The notes beneath the pieces were generated by a model. The model had not been told where the DNA came from. It did no database searches and saw nothing but the letters and a program-made list of their open reading frames with translations. From the NCBI RefSeq assembly GCF_943734655.1, contig NC_071353.1, forward strand, positions 24,662,501 through 24,726,500: 64,000 nucleotides of DNA, given 5' to 3'. The number at the start of each line of letters is the position of its first letter. The stretch's first letter is position 1. Positions 31,966 to 47,120 of this stretch are shown here, piece by piece. A program made the translations under genes and the position numbers. Source of the DNA: Sabethes cyaneus (taxonomy: Eukaryota > Arthropoda > Insecta > Diptera > Culicidae).

Positions 31966-34159
31966 TTTAAGCAGTCTAAGCGGGTCACTGATTGTTTTAC
32001 CTTATTACAAGCGATGGGTTGACTAAGTGGGGGATATCAGCATACCAATCTTCTTGCTATCTTTAGTTCTTCAAGCTGTTACCATTGGAAGACACTATTG
32101 TTGAGCTAAACTTTTGATTTTTCGCTTTAAAAGTTGGAGCGGCGGAACTAATTTTGAACAGACCGAACCCATTTTCACCCGCAAGGTGCTTTTTTAAGCA
32201 ATCCTGAAATCTGAATTTTTTTACGTCCCCTTAAAAAATTCCTCGAACTTTTCCCCCTATTCAGTAAGTTCGCGTTCCTATCCGCGACCTACTAATCGGC
32301 ATCTGATGCGTAATCGGCATAGCGTATCGGCATAGATGCGTAAAATGCCATCTGCCTAAATTGTTTATCGGGGCATACACTCACCGCACCGTTCGGCAAA
32401 CGGTATTCGTCGTCTCTTTTATTCTCTGGTGTTCTTATGGGAAACTGCGAGTTTGACGTCTCACTCGCTGTTCATAAGGATGGTGGGAGAACAAAAGAGG
32501 TAAACATATAGCAGTACAAACGATCCGACTCAGAACAGTGTTGTCAAAGCAAATAACATTGAAACACATCGTTGCTTTATTAAATCACTGAGAAAATCTT
32601 CGAAAATTATTGAAAAAGCTGTCTTTTGTGTTGTTTTTAATAAAGAAAAATTAACTATGAACATACATTTCTCTTGAAAGTATTGAACCACGCTTTCACC
32701 ATAGGAGGTTTCAGTTAATTTCAAACTTAAAATTCTTATTTCCAGAACCGAAACAGTGTCTTGGTAACACGACAGTTCATCAGTTGTGCTGCCGCTGCTG
32801 ATACTGGTGAACAGGTTCCGTCAATTCAGAATTTGTTTTCAGTTTTGTTAGAAAATAATAAAACTTTCGGCTAGTGACAAAGCCTTAGATAATAGAAAAA
32901 AAGAGAATGAATAATATGGTATGCGACAATTGAGTGCTTGACTTTTAGAGTGGTTGTAATCAGTGCTGAAAAATGTGATGGATTCGTTAGTAGCGAGGTG
33001 GCGATTGCCTTCAGCAGCTGAAAAATGTACGTTTTTGGACAACAATTTTTAATTCATCATATTTCTTGTCGGAAACCCAATAAATTGTGTTTGTGTGAAT
33101 CAAATGTATGGTTAAGTGATTTGTGAAGATGATCCTATCAAAAGATTTTGAAAATATGAATAAAAAAGTGCATTTTCGGCTCATTTATGTTCCGATTTAT
33201 GTACTGATTAAAATAGGTAACACTGCTTAACTCATTCCTTACCCTAGTTCACTTCGCAAAATCTCATATATATCCGAAAAGACACAAAAGTAACACAAAA
33301 GCACAGACAAACAGATATAACACTCGTTTTCCATTCTTCGTACCCATTAAACCGTCATTTCAAATTTGGGCTTAGTTGGGAATGTCTCCGTTTTGGTCAA
33401 AATGGCGCTTTTTGACGAAAGAAGGGGAATTCCCCATAAAAAATACTTGCTACTACGAGGGATACCCATGTTGCTATTTGATAATAGGGAACGTCGATCA
33501 TAGATGGTGCTAGTGTTCAGGCTAAATGTGAGGTACGATAATTTTTCTTGATTTTTCTTCCAAGAGTTATGTCTGTTTGTCTGTGACAAAAGTGTCCGCA
33601 AGAGGGGACAAAAAGGTAACTTAAAGCATTTTGTACTAAACATTTTTAAGCGTACAGCCAATGAAAAGTAAAAGGTGCGGTAGATTAAATGTGCTATCTC
33701 TATCGCTATGACGTCATTTTTCTAGATTGTAACGTTAGATATAAAAATTAATTGTGGATAGTAGAAACAGCCAGAAAAATCTATAAAACCTTCAATTACA
33801 ATTACAATGGCAAAAATGATGTAGTAACATAGCAAACCTGAAAATCGAAATATTTCAAAACTAGTTTAGCTTTTGATAGAATAAATTCGAAAAAAAAAGA
33901 AACACTCGAAGGACCTTCTTTTGAACTGGAACATCCAGAAACTGCATAGTATATGCGACCCTTTAGCTATTGATCAATAGTAAAGCTAACTGGATTAGTT
34001 TGTTGTAAGACAAATTGACAGAATTTTTGGTTTCAGCGATCCAATCGAATGGTTAAATCGTAGTAATGTTCTTATTTCAAACCGTCTGAGTTAATTTTCA
34101 CCTAATTCGCGACTACGAAGAAAAGCTGCTGCAACCAGTAAATGTTTAGTCTTCAAAAA
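31966..34159. other. No gene recognised
   Basis: Largely AT-rich. A CACAGACAAACAG / ATAACACTCG word at 33300-33328 resembles the start of repeat DR2 (48995 and 43620), and a GTCTGTTTGTCTGTG word at about 33571 is its inverse, so 33290-33600 may hold decayed DR2-related pieces. Nothing else recognised. Confidence 0.4.
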
Positions 34160-34163
34160 TTAA

Positions 34164-34460
34164 CAAAAGGGCGAATGTTACAGGTGTAAACAAAATTGGT
34201 GAGAGTAATTTTTTGCAGAACCAGCATAAGAAAATCAACACCCGGTTTGCTAACGCTTGCATCTTTTGTTGATGCTGTCTCCATATGGGAAATTGCATGA
34301 GTTTAAAGGGATGAAGGAGCTTCGTAGTCGCGAATTTAAGATAGAACCAACAAAATGACGAATATCGCAAGCGCGAATAAACCGAGCGAGGGCTTGTTTA
34401 TGCTGGTCCAGCAAAAAATTACTCACCCGGTTTGTTTAATTTGCGATATTCACCCTTTTG
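34164..34460. mobile_element. TTAA-flanked MITE, 297 bp
   Basis: TTAA lies at both sides (34160-34163 and 34461-34464). Terminal inverted repeats of ~70 bp start CAAAAGGGCGAATGTTAC and include GTAATTTTTTGC...CCAGCATAA, with scattered mismatches. No coding content. The TTAA site suggests piggyBac-type mobilisation. Confidence 0.75.
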
Positions 34461-34623
34461 TTAATTCTATCTAGAATTGCTAAACTCTATACAAAAAGTT
34501 GAGTTGTTTCTGATAGACGTGTCGCATTTACGGTGTACATTAGTAACCTTTTATGCCACAATGCCGCTAGTAGTCGTGTCTTCAAGATTATAGAAGAGTG
34601 AACTATATTGTTAATATAATATT

Positions 34624-37600
34624 CTAGCTAACCCGACAAACTTTGTATTGTCACAAATTAAACTATGTTGTACATAAATCGTGAATCTCGGATGACCTTT
34701 GTCACAATCTCGAATTTTGCAAGTTTCTGAGGAGTTATTGATAGTATTGATAGTATTGATAGTTTTTGGTGGTCTTGTTATTGATTAATGTTTTATGAGT
34801 CTAAAATTTCTCGAGTTTGATTAGTTTTTGAGTTACGCAAAAATTTCTGTTTTATTTGTATGAGAGTCCTTATCCCCCTACCACAGGGGTGAGGGGTCTT
34901 GAACCATCATTAAAAAAATTCCTGCCTCCAAAAGCCCCCCACATACCAAATTTCGTTCCATTTGCTTGATTAGTTCTCGAGTTATGAGGAAATTTATATT
35001 TCATTTGTATGGGAGCCCCCCCCCCCTCCTAAAAAGGTAAGGGGTCCTAAATCATCATAGAAAAAATTCATGCCTCCAAAAACACCCACATGCCAAATAT
35101 GGTTCCATTTGATTAATTAGTTCTCGAGTTATGAGGAAATTTGTATTTCATTTGTATAGGTGCCCCCCCCTCCTAAAGTAGAGAGAGGTTTCAATTCACC
35201 ATAAAAAAAAAATCTTGTCTCCAAAAACATCCACATGCTAAATTTGGTTCCATTCCCTTAATTAGTTCTGGAGTTATGAGGAAATTTATTTTTCTTTTGT
35301 ATGGGAGCCCCCCTCTCCTAAAAAGGTAAGGGGTCCTAAATCATCATAGAAAAAATTCATGCCTCCAAAAACACCCACATGCCAAATATGGTTCCATTTG
35401 ATTAATTAGTTCTCGAGTTATGAGGAAATTTGTATTTCATTTGTATAGGAGCTCTCCCTGCTAAAGTGGGGAGAGGATTCAATTTACCATAGAAAAAATT
35501 ATTATTTCCAAAAACATCCACATGTCAAATTTTGTTCCATTTGCTTGATTGGTTCTCGAGTTATGAGGAAATTTGTATTTCATTTGTATAGGTGCCCCTC
35601 CTCCTAAAGTAGAGGGAGGTTTCAATTCACCATAGAAAAAAAATCTTGTCTCCAAAAACATCCACATGCTAAATTTGGTTCCATTCCCTTAATTAGTTCT
35701 GGAGTAATGAGGAAATTTATTTTTCTTTTGTATGGGAGCCCCCCCCCTCCTAAAAAGGTAAGGGGTCCTAAATCATCATAGAAAAAATTCATGCCTCCAA
35801 AAACACCCACATGCCAAATATGGTTCCATTTGATTAATTAGTTCTCGAGTTATGAGGAAATTTGTATTTCATTTGTATAGGTGCCCCCCCTCCTAAAGTA
35901 GAGAGAGGTTTCAATTCACCATAGAAAAAAAATCTTGTCTCCAAAAACATCCACATGCTAAATTTGGTTCCATTCCCTTAATTAGTTCTGGAGTTATGAG
36001 GAAATTTATTTTTCTTTTGTATGGGAGCCCCCCCCCTCCTAAAAAGGTAAGGGGTCCTAAATCATCATAGAAAAAATTCATGCCTCCAAAAACACCCACA
36101 TGCCAAATATGGTTCCATTTGATTAATTAGTTCTCGAGTTATGAGGAAATTTATATTTCATTTGTATAGGAGCTCTCCCTGCTAAAGTGGGGAGAGGATT
36201 CAATTTACCATAGAAAAAATTATTATTTCCAAAAACATCCACATGTCAAATTTTGTTCCATTTGCTTGATTGGTTCTCGAGTTATGAGGAAATTTGTATT
36301 TCATTTGTATAGGTGCCCCTCCTCCTAAAGTAGAGGGAGGTTTCAATTCACCATAGAAAAAAAATCTTGTCTCCAAAAACATCCACATGCTAAATTTGGT
36401 TCCATTCCCTTAATTAGTTCTGGAGTTATGAGGAAATTTATTTTTCTTTTGTATGGGAGCCCCCCCCCCCCTCCTAAAAAGGTAAGGGGTCCTAAATCAT
36501 CATAGAAAAAATTCATGCCTCCAAAAACACCCACATGCCAAATATGGTTCCATTTGATTAATTAGTTCTCGAGTTATGAGGAAATTTGTATTTCATTTGT
36601 ATAGGAGCTCTCCCTGCTAAAGTGGGGAGAGGATTCAATTTACCATAGAAAAAATTATTGTTTCCAAAAACACTCACATGTCAAATTTGGTTCCATTTGC
36701 TTGGTTGGTTTTCGAGTTATGAGGAATTTGTATTTCATTTGTATGGGAGGCCCCCCTCTTAAAAGAGAGAGAGAGGTCATTATTCCCCTCCTAAAGAGGG
36801 GAGGGGTCTTAATTCACCATAGAAAAAAAAAATGCCTACAAAAACACCAACATGCTAAATTTGGTTCTATTTGCTTGATTAGTTCTGGCGTTATGAGGAA
36901 ATTTGTATTACATGTATATGGGAGCCCCCTCTTCCTAGAATGGGGAGGGGTCTTAATTCACCATAGAAAAAATTCTTGTCTCCAAAAACAACCACCTGTA
37001 AAATTTTGTTCCATTTGCTTGATTAGTTCTCGCGTTATGCAGAAATTTATGTTTCATTTGTATGGGAGCCGCCCCTCTTAGTGGGGGAAGGGGTCTAACC
37101 ATCATAAGAACCTTCCCTGGCCCCAAAAACTCCTACATGCAAATTTTCACGCCGATCGGTTCAGTAGTTTTCGATTCTATAAGGAACATTGGGGCAGACA
37201 GACAAAAATCACTTTTTAATGGGAATAGATTTGTATGGGAGCCCCCCTCTTAGTGGCGGGAGGAATCTCTAACCATAATAAGAACCTTCCCTGGCACCAA
37301 AAACCCCTACATTCAAATTTTCACTCCGATCGGTTCAGTAGTTTTCGATTCTATAAGGAACATAGAGCAGACAGAAATGCATTCTTATAGGCATAGATTT
37401 GTATGGGAGACCCCCCTCTTAGTGGGGGGAGGGGTCTTTTCCCATCGAGAGAACCTTCCTTAGCCCCAAAAACCCTACATGCAAATTTTCACGCCGATCG
37501 GTTCAGTAGTTTTCGATTCTATAAGGAACATAGAGCAGACAGAAATCCATTCTTATAGGCATAGATTTGTATGGGAGATCCCCCTCTTAGTGGGGGGAGG

Positions 37601-37708
37601 GGTCTTTTGCCATCGAGAGAACCTTCCCTAGCCCCCCAACCTCTACAAGCAAATTTTCACGTCGATCGGTTCAGTAGTTTTCGATTCTATAAGGAACATA
37701 CGGACAGA
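34624..37708 (+). repeat. C-rich family 1, copy B (expanded array)
   Basis: Starts CTAGCTAACCCGACAAACTT. The body from ~34830 is ~15 units of ~144-145 bp followed by ~4 terminal units with CGCCGATCGGTTCAGTAGTT. Within it, blocks recur at 289 bp (35622 and 35911) and at ~721 bp (35479 and 36200; 35622 and 36343), so recent duplication used two- and five-unit segments. It ends abruptly after GGAACATACGGACAGA, where DR2 begins. Runs of 6-12 C vary between units. Confidence 0.85.
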
Positions 37709-37914
37709 CATTTTTCAAAAAAGCATGTTTCGCAACATGGCCACACCGCGGCACTCGAGTGTTGCTTCGAGTTTTCAGTATAAAACCATACAAATGTAAA
37801 AATTCTTCAGTGTAAAACCCTGCAAATGCAAGCTACTCCGCAACATGCATAACAGAGGGTGTTAGTGTACAAGCAAAACATGTAGGACAATGATTTTTAA
37901 ATGATTTTCTCCTA
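37709..37914 (+). repeat. Dispersed repeat DR2, copy 1 (left part)
   Basis: From CATTTTTCAAAAAAGCATGT it matches the complement of 43325-43556 for ~200 bp, including CCACACCGCGGC, ACTGAAAACTCGAAGCAACA (complement) and AACATGCATAACAGAGGGTG. It continues at 39032-39065 after a mariner insertion. The upstream part present in the other two copies is missing, replaced by family 1. Confidence 0.8.
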
Positions 37915-38124
37915 ACGGGTGACAACCAAAATTTTGAATTTTTTTCCCCATCTATCAAAAAAGACAAAGATACATTAAGAAGATCTGATTTGCCGAAATT
38001 AAAGACACATTGTCGAAACAAGAGTGTTGTACGGCCGTCATGACAACTTTGCGAATGCATCTCCTAATTCTATACTAATCAACTGTTTCTAATTCTATTG
38101 TTGGAGTTCGTCACCGTGAATTTT

Positions 38125-38346
38125 ATATATCAATTTTGTTGATTTTTTCGGTGAAAATAAAAACTATGATGCTTTCAGCGGACGTTTCGACTTACTATCC
38201 TCCTTACTACTATCAGTTATAGAGGACGACGCAGTGAGAATAGATGTTTAATGCGTAGTCAATGACTGAAGGATAGTAAGTCGAAACGTCCGCTGAAAGC
38301 ATCATAGTTTTTATTTTCACCGAAAAAATCAACAAAATTCATATAT
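38125..38346. mobile_element. Foldback MITE with perfect 70-bp arms
   Basis: 38132-38201 and 38270-38339 are perfect complements (start AATTTTGTTGATTTTTTCGG), and the next bases ATATAT extend the pairing with one mismatch. The 68-base centre is unpaired. Perfect arms suggest a young insertion, here into the non-coding part of the mariner. Confidence 0.85.
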
Positions 38347-38384
38347 GTTTCTAATTCTGTTTCTGTTTCGTGGCTCTTCAGTTG

Positions 38385-38884
38385 TTTTTGTACACCAAGG
38401 AATTCAAAATGCCGAAGAAATCTTCGATTGAGCGCCCTGAGACAGATTTGTCGGGTTGTGGTTTTTGGGTAAAAATGGGATCGAATGGGTATTCAGAAAC
38501 GATTGTGTTTTTTTTGACGTAATGCGATGATGCTCTATCCGGCCAAAACACGTATTGTCCACCTGCATGATGTTTTTGTAGAAACGGGATCGAAATTTTC
38601 GTCAAACATTCGTCTGATGTACATCTTAATTGATAGCCAAACCAGAGGGCTTGTTGTTGAAGGCACGAGAAAGCGAACGATGTCCTTCTGCGTCCATAAT
38701 TTTGGCTGGTCTTCCACTACCTTGCTTGCGAATAGTTGTTGGGGATTTTAGGATTTGGTAAACAGTCGAAGACGCAACATATTCGCCTTTTAAATGTTGT
38801 ACCGTACACTTCTTGCCGAGATTTCTGTGGCAGTGCGTAGAGGTGTACATCGCACTCCCGAAATGCTTCTTGTTTCAACACCAT
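38385..38884 (-). pseudogene. DD37E transposase with large internal deletion
   Basis: Starting at about 38884 (MVLKQEAFRE), then after a frameshift VASSTVYQILK and KQGSGRPAKIMDAEGHRSLS (second helix-turn-helix and linker) to about 38630. It then jumps to ISIPFLQKHHAGGQYVFWPD, with the second catalytic Asp, and GRSIEDFFGIL with the final Glu; exactly 37 residues separate these two. The segment with the first catalytic Asp is deleted, so the protein is dead although the DNA-binding and C-terminal parts persist. Confidence 0.8.
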
Positions 38885-39031
38885 TTTAAGCAAAACTGGG
38901 CAAGTATAAACAAAACAAAAAATATTGACAAAAAGTATGCATTGACATATATACTCTCATTTCTCTCTGAGCTCGTTTGTTGTTGAATATAGGGGCCTCG
39001 AAAAAATTCCAAAATGTTATGTGTCACCCGT

Positions 39032-39065
39032 TATGTGTCATATAAGTTCGTCGGTGGCTGAATAA
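39032..39065 (+). repeat. Dispersed repeat DR2, copy 1 (right part)
   Basis: TATGTGTCATATAAGTTCGT and TCGGTGGCTGAA resume the DR2 match after the mariner and align with TATGTGTCTTGTCAGTTCGT in copy 2. Similarity fades at about 39065. Confidence 0.65.
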
Positions 39066-42000
39066 AAATACTGCAATTCAGTCATTTGCGGTTTGTTTAC
39101 GACACTCCAGTCCCGAATTAAAGATTGTTCTAAATATGTGTCCAGATTACCTTTACGCAAAAACATTCCACCAAGAAGACTGGCATCTCTTCCTCGCACC
39201 CATGCAAATGACAAGCAACAGAAGCAACGGCGCAGCCCTCCCGACAAAAGTTGAAACTCTGTGTACATGTATTGGTGGGAAAAGATGAGTGCGAGGTGCG
39301 AGCGTGGCAATGCATTGCATACGTGTTTGTGTACACCCATATTTTGATTTACACACACTAGTATGTGTTAGTTCAACTTTAACTCGGCAGATAGCATTGC
39401 TGTTACTGTCTCTCGAACTTTGGCAGAGTTGCCAGTCTTCTTGAAGGAATGTTTTTGCTTTTTGGCAGGCTTTAGCACTACTGATTCGTGAGGCTAGTGG
39501 TGGAAGCTCGATTCCGAACCATGTTTATGATGATCGTTATTGTACCCGATTTGACTATTCCTATTTGTTGGCCTTCCAGTGAACCCTGAATTCGAACATG
39601 GAACTAGCTAGCTACCATCTGTGACTCGTTCACGCTGACATGCCGTCAATTCAGTTCGTAATCCAATGTGCAACAAATCATTTGTTCTGGTTTTATTTTT
39701 CCACTGGCCATTCTTCACTACAATACGCGCTTTCCCATGTCGGTACATTAGAGTGTCCCAGTAATATGGTAAACATTTTGATTGAGTGCGTGGTAAAAGT
39801 AATGCTAGTTTAGACCAGTGAGCCACGCTAAACTGTGGTTCATCTGCTGCTGACACATTGTGCATAAATATTTTCCATTTCCGGTTTCTAACGCAGAAAC
39901 GCTACGGGTGAAAGTGACATGCACCAAAGAAAAGTGGAAACGAACTGTATGTTTCGCGTACGGCCGCTAGATTGATCCATAATAATCGAATTGTTGCCAG
40001 ATCCCGACAATGTACGTTTATAGTGGCAAAAATTGTCAAATTTTTCTAACATTTTTTGTAATTAGGATCATAAACTGGTATACTTTTTAAGTTTCACTGT
40101 TGAATTTTTCTTCTGTCCACCCTAACATGACTCGGCTATACTCGCAAAATAATCTCACGGTGACGGTGAGGGGCACGGTTGAATGTCAGAGAGATTGAAA
40201 AAAAAAAAAAAAATAAACGTAAAAGTTCCTCAGGAGTTATTTTTCCTCTGTTATGCTTCCGTTGATTCAATTTCGTGCATCACTACCTGCATGTACGCGC
40301 AAAGCGACTCCACAATCTTGACGGTCGGTGGTATTCAGTTACTACGCGGTATCGTGTTGTATGGTGTGGGCTGGGCGCACCAAATGCAAGGCCCAGCCCA
40401 CCGACAACGACGGGGATGGGCGGGGGCATCGGAACGGATGGCACGCGAAAGTTTGAAATTTATTCAATTATCTATCTATCATCGGCAGAGATTGACGGAG
40501 AAAAATCGACAAAGCACTGCTGTAATGGTTTGAGCAGAACTTCAGCTTTGCGAGGGTCTGTCTCTTCGGTCCGCTAAATCATCGTTGTATGTAGTTACAT
40601 GCTGGCCTGGTAGCGGGAATAGTTGTGTCTTGTTTTTGTACAAATCGTACTCTTTTGTGTTATTATAGTAGGAGCAAAACAGCCTTCTTTTGAAGAAAAT
40701 AAGCCGATTTTATCCGAAGGAAATCAGAGATGGTAGCTTTTTTAACTCGTTAGGTTTAGGCGCATCAAAGTGAGTTAAAACTTAATCTAAAATAAGGTTG
40801 CAATGAATTTTACAGGATGATTTCGAAATCTTGTTATTAGATCAAGTGAATATTAACCAGGCCGGTCAAACGCCGTTGGTCGAGAGTAGCTAGTTGTTTC
40901 GGCTTTGGCGGAGCTCACGGCAACAACCCACGACTATTCTTGCGCTCTATTTGTACTCACGGATGACAGATGAATGATGACGTTTTTTACCCGTACTTCA
41001 GTGAGCGGAAGTTAGACGGATACGTTTTTGCACATATTTAAACGCAGAATGACGTGATTATTCTGAATGAATGCGTAGAAAAAACAAAATTGCCTGATTT
41101 GGTTATTGTTCCTAATTTTAATCCACTTGAGAAAACATTTCTTGGTTCTAACTCGTAAATAGATGGCTAGATTCGGGCAATATTTAATAAACCTATCAGC
41201 ATTTTAATTTATGGGACTTTTGTATGTTGCATGTCTGAGAATTACTCGACTGATATCAAAATAAAGAACTTTCCCTCTCATCAGCATTCGCTTCGATATT
41301 AAATATTTTGGTCCTTCCGACCGGTATATTAGCATACTATCCATACGCTGTGAACTACGATCCGTGCTTAACTATGATTAAATTTGATCATCTGTTCCGT
41401 TGAAGCAGATGAATATGTTTACGTTCTTGCGAAGGCGAAAAGGACCCCGAACGAGAGCAAACAACGTCGCTTCAATAAGCTAAGAATGTCGCAGAATATT
41501 AAGAATTCCTTTGTGACCATGTGCGGGTTTTGAAACTTTCCTCATTGAAGCAACGTCTCCTGAGTAACATTTATTGCTCTGTGCTGCTATACCCTGTGCC
41601 AGCCGGACGAGGCGCCTTTTTCGTCAGAAGTGGGAAAGACGAACAGCGCCACTGCTTGTTGTTGTTATGTTTGTTGTTGAGTGCCTGAAACTTTCAACGA
41701 ATACGACAACTTGTTTTCGAATGCCTTCTTTATAATAGGGTTTTTCAAGAGTCTCCGCTACATACGCATATCACACACAAATAGTGGTATAAAATGAATA
41801 AAATCCGAATGTCACTCATTCGAGTAGAATCGTCACACGAAACTTTTTCCAACAAATCGTATCGCTGAAATCAGTTCCAATAAAACAATTGAAGATTTTT
41901 TTGTGTGCCATTATTGGATTCACTGTGCACTGTAGCCAAGTTCTCTCTCTTGCCTTCGGATGACATTCCCTTGCCCTCCCTATACTCTGCGATAACGCTG

Positions 42001-42645
42001 AAACCAAAACCCCGTGTTCGCTTCCAGACCATCCTGGGGCGGCTGGTTTGACTTTGATGAGTCGCTTCCGCCCGCTTCTGGCCCATCAGCACTCGCAATA
42101 TGATGGATGAATGTTGACAAAGTTGTGTGGGTGTGTGGGCGGGAGGATATGTGCGATAAACATGCGAGCCATGTAATATCGGATATGAGTTTCGCCGTAT
42201 ACGATATATGCAGAACTTATTAGAAAAACTTTTCATCGCACAAACTCTTGTTGACTTATTTCCTACTCGACTCTCGATGCAAAGTGCTTTTCTGCTTCGA
42301 TGTTTGCAATTCGAGCAAATGAACAAATAAAAAAGCAACCCAAATCCACCGAACAGCGTGTTTGCATGCTTACTCATTGGCACAACCTATCAGGATTAGT
42401 TTACCAACCGTTTGCGTGGATTTCGGAAAAACTCAACTGGATTTGAGAGCTAGATAGGATTTTTAATAAATATTAAACAAGAAATAAAACAAGACGCTTT
42501 TTCGGTTTTCAAATTCAACACGATTAGTTCCAAAGAGGCGAACCAGTCGTAGGCTGAAAAGCTCTCCAATACAGAATAAAAAAAAACACGTTTAGTATTT
42601 GTTACTTCGCTCAAGGAACTTAAATATACCTTTGACCCACAGAGC
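39066..42645. other. Apparently single-copy sequence, no gene recognised
   Basis: No repeat family of this window matches here. There is an A-run at 40198-40213 and GC-richer sequence at 40370-40450 and 41940-42130. Frames of 100-170 codons (for example 40183-40533 + and 41871-42383 -) show no domain and no exon-like structure. Host intergenic or intronic DNA is the simplest reading. Confidence 0.4.
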
Positions 42646-42850
42646 ATGGGTACCAGCGAGCCACATGCCCTGGCGGGTGTTGTGGGTTCGAATCCGGTTA
42701 TAATCTCAGGGGTGACATTGCGCATCTCGTTTCGAGTGATTTTCGTTCGAGACGCCCATTTGTTTAACGTGGTCGAAACGAACCAAAATCACTCGAAACG
42801 AGATGCGCAATGTCACCCCAGATTATAGCTTGGTTCGACCCATGCACCTT
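42646..42850. mobile_element. Foldback with tRNA-like B-box in both arms
   Basis: Left arm 42680-42750 and right arm 42777-42845. The inner 35 bases (GGGGTGACATTGCGCATCTC onward) pair perfectly. Outside them the left arm has GGGTTCGAATCCGG, a perfect Pol III B-box, and the complement of the right arm has GGGTCGAACCAAGC, its diverged partner. It looks like an inverted SINE or tRNA 3'-half dimer. Confidence 0.65.
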
Positions 42851-43324
42851 CCAGCATTGGACAAAAGGTAGGAGTCACAACGACTGCTTGTTAAGCGTAG
42901 CTACCAATAACCCACCCCCCTCACCTTTCCGCTCTTTTTCATCTATTCCAAAAAATTTCATTGCTTTCCCTTACCATCCCTTCATCAATTGTAGAACCAC
43001 CGTTTCAAAAAAAAAAATAACATTAATATATATGCTTGACCGCATTTCATGGTCAAGACTAAAAACATGAGGTTGGTCTACTGGTACTGTATATAAAATT
43101 ATTCTATGTGTGTTAATACACCACACACATGGTTAAGCCATCCTCAATGAATGTAATTGGAATCCTCGCTGGTCGCGACGCGACTGCTGGTCGACACTAA
43201 ACATCAAAAGTACAAATCAGCACTTTGTGTGCAGTTGTGAATGAATGCTTCATACGGCCAGACTCTATGTGACTTAATGAATTATACGGTCGGTTGTTTG
43301 TTTTGATCTATTACGTAACGTTTA
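42851..43324. other. No feature recognised
   Basis: Unrecognised AT-rich sequence with an A-run at 43007-43016. Confidence 0.35.
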
Positions 43325-43620
43325 GTCACTGACGAACTGACAAGACACATAGAAGAAAATCCTTTAAAAACCATCGTCCTACACATTTTGCTTGCACACT
43401 AGCACCCTCTGTTATGCATGTTGCGGAGTAGCTTGCATTTCCAGGGTTTTATGCAGTAGGGTTTTTAACAATTGTATGGTTTTATACTGAAAACTCGAAG
43501 CAACACGCGCGCCGCGGTGTGGTTATGTTGCGAAACATGCTTTTTTGAAAAATGAGTAGTTTTTGATAGGACGATGAAATTAGCGCTGGTGCTCGTGTTT
43601 GTCTGTGGTTTAGTTTTCAT
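43325..43620 (-). repeat. Dispersed repeat DR2, copy 2
   Basis: Read on the - strand from 43620: CACAGACAAACACGAG, CATTTTTCAAAAAAGCATGT at 43556, CCACACCGCGGCGCGC, then the same ~200 bp as copy 1, continuing through TTCTTCTATGTGTC, the uninterrupted mariner target. It shares its first ~130 bp with copy 3 (48995-49165). Confidence 0.8.
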
Positions 43621-43719
43621 GAGCGTAATGTTCAGTGAGTAATGTTAGATTCGGATGCGTACGTATAGCACAATACAAAAAAACTGGTTCTTGGAAAATT
43701 CTTTCCAAACCAGCATGCA

Positions 43720-46835
<3,116 letters not shown>

Positions 46836-46875
46836 CCGAGAGAGTGTGGGTTAGAATCCCACTCAGTAATTGAAC
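46836..46875 (+). repeat. tRNA-like T-arm fragment
   Basis: GTGTGGGTTAGAATCCCACT forms a T-stem-like hairpin (GTGGG with CCCAC) around a B-box-like loop, immediately after the CAGA array. Probably the end of a SINE. Too short to call a tRNA. Confidence 0.35.
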
Positions 46876-47019
46876 TACGCCATATATGTTTGGCCCCATA
46901 TCGAAGTTTTGCAGTTGCATCTAGTCTACCATTCTTCCACCAAACCCTCCTCCACATTTAATAAAAATAGTTTATGTATGACCGCGACAGAGCCAGAGAC
47001 AAGTAAAACAGAAAAAAGC

Positions 47020-47099
47020 TATACTGCCGTTCATAACAGTCCCATTTATATAGGAAACTTCATAGAAAATGGGACTGTTATGCGAGAAGCGGCAGTATA
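47020..47099. mobile_element. Miniature TA-flanked palindromic element, 80 bp
   Basis: TATACTGCCGTTCATAACAG at the left pairs, allowing a few bulges, with the complementary right end CGGCAGTATA. The inner AACAGTCCCATTT pairs with AAATGGGACTGTT. Ends coincide with TATA, consistent with TA-directed insertion of a very small MITE. Confidence 0.6.
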
Positions 47100-47120
47100 T
47101 TCGTTTATATTTTTTTTGTT

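Larger units (their letters stand above)
37915..39031 (-). mobile_element. DD37E-type mariner element, 1,117 bp
   Basis: Terminal inverted repeats of ~40 bp (ACGGGTGACAACCAAAATTT and the complement ACGGGTGACACATAACATTT with gaps). TA flanks it at 37913-37914 and 39032-39033. The empty site is preserved in DR2 copy 2 (TTCTTCTATGTGTC at about 43341-43354, read on the - strand). It contains a broken - strand transposase and a younger foldback MITE at 38125-38346. Confidence 0.85.

Noticed and set aside
35479..36534. Repeated ~62-codon - strand frames with GVFGGMNFFYDDLGPLTFLG
   Set aside because: Antisense frames across 144-bp family 1 units. Varying C-run lengths break them, and there is no sign of protein-level selection.
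41871..42383. 170-codon - strand frame
   Set aside because: No domain, low-complexity start region and no supporting exon or promoter signal.
37709..43620. A 5.8-kb transposon bounded by DR2 copies as long terminal inverted repeats
   Set aside because: Copy 2 and the third copy at 48995 share DR2 sequence beyond the proposed end, and copy 1 is truncated against family 1. The two inverted copies are better explained as independent insertions.
46836..46875. Functional tRNA gene after the CAGA array
   Set aside because: Only a T-arm-like hairpin is present. No acceptor, D or anticodon arms could be formed.
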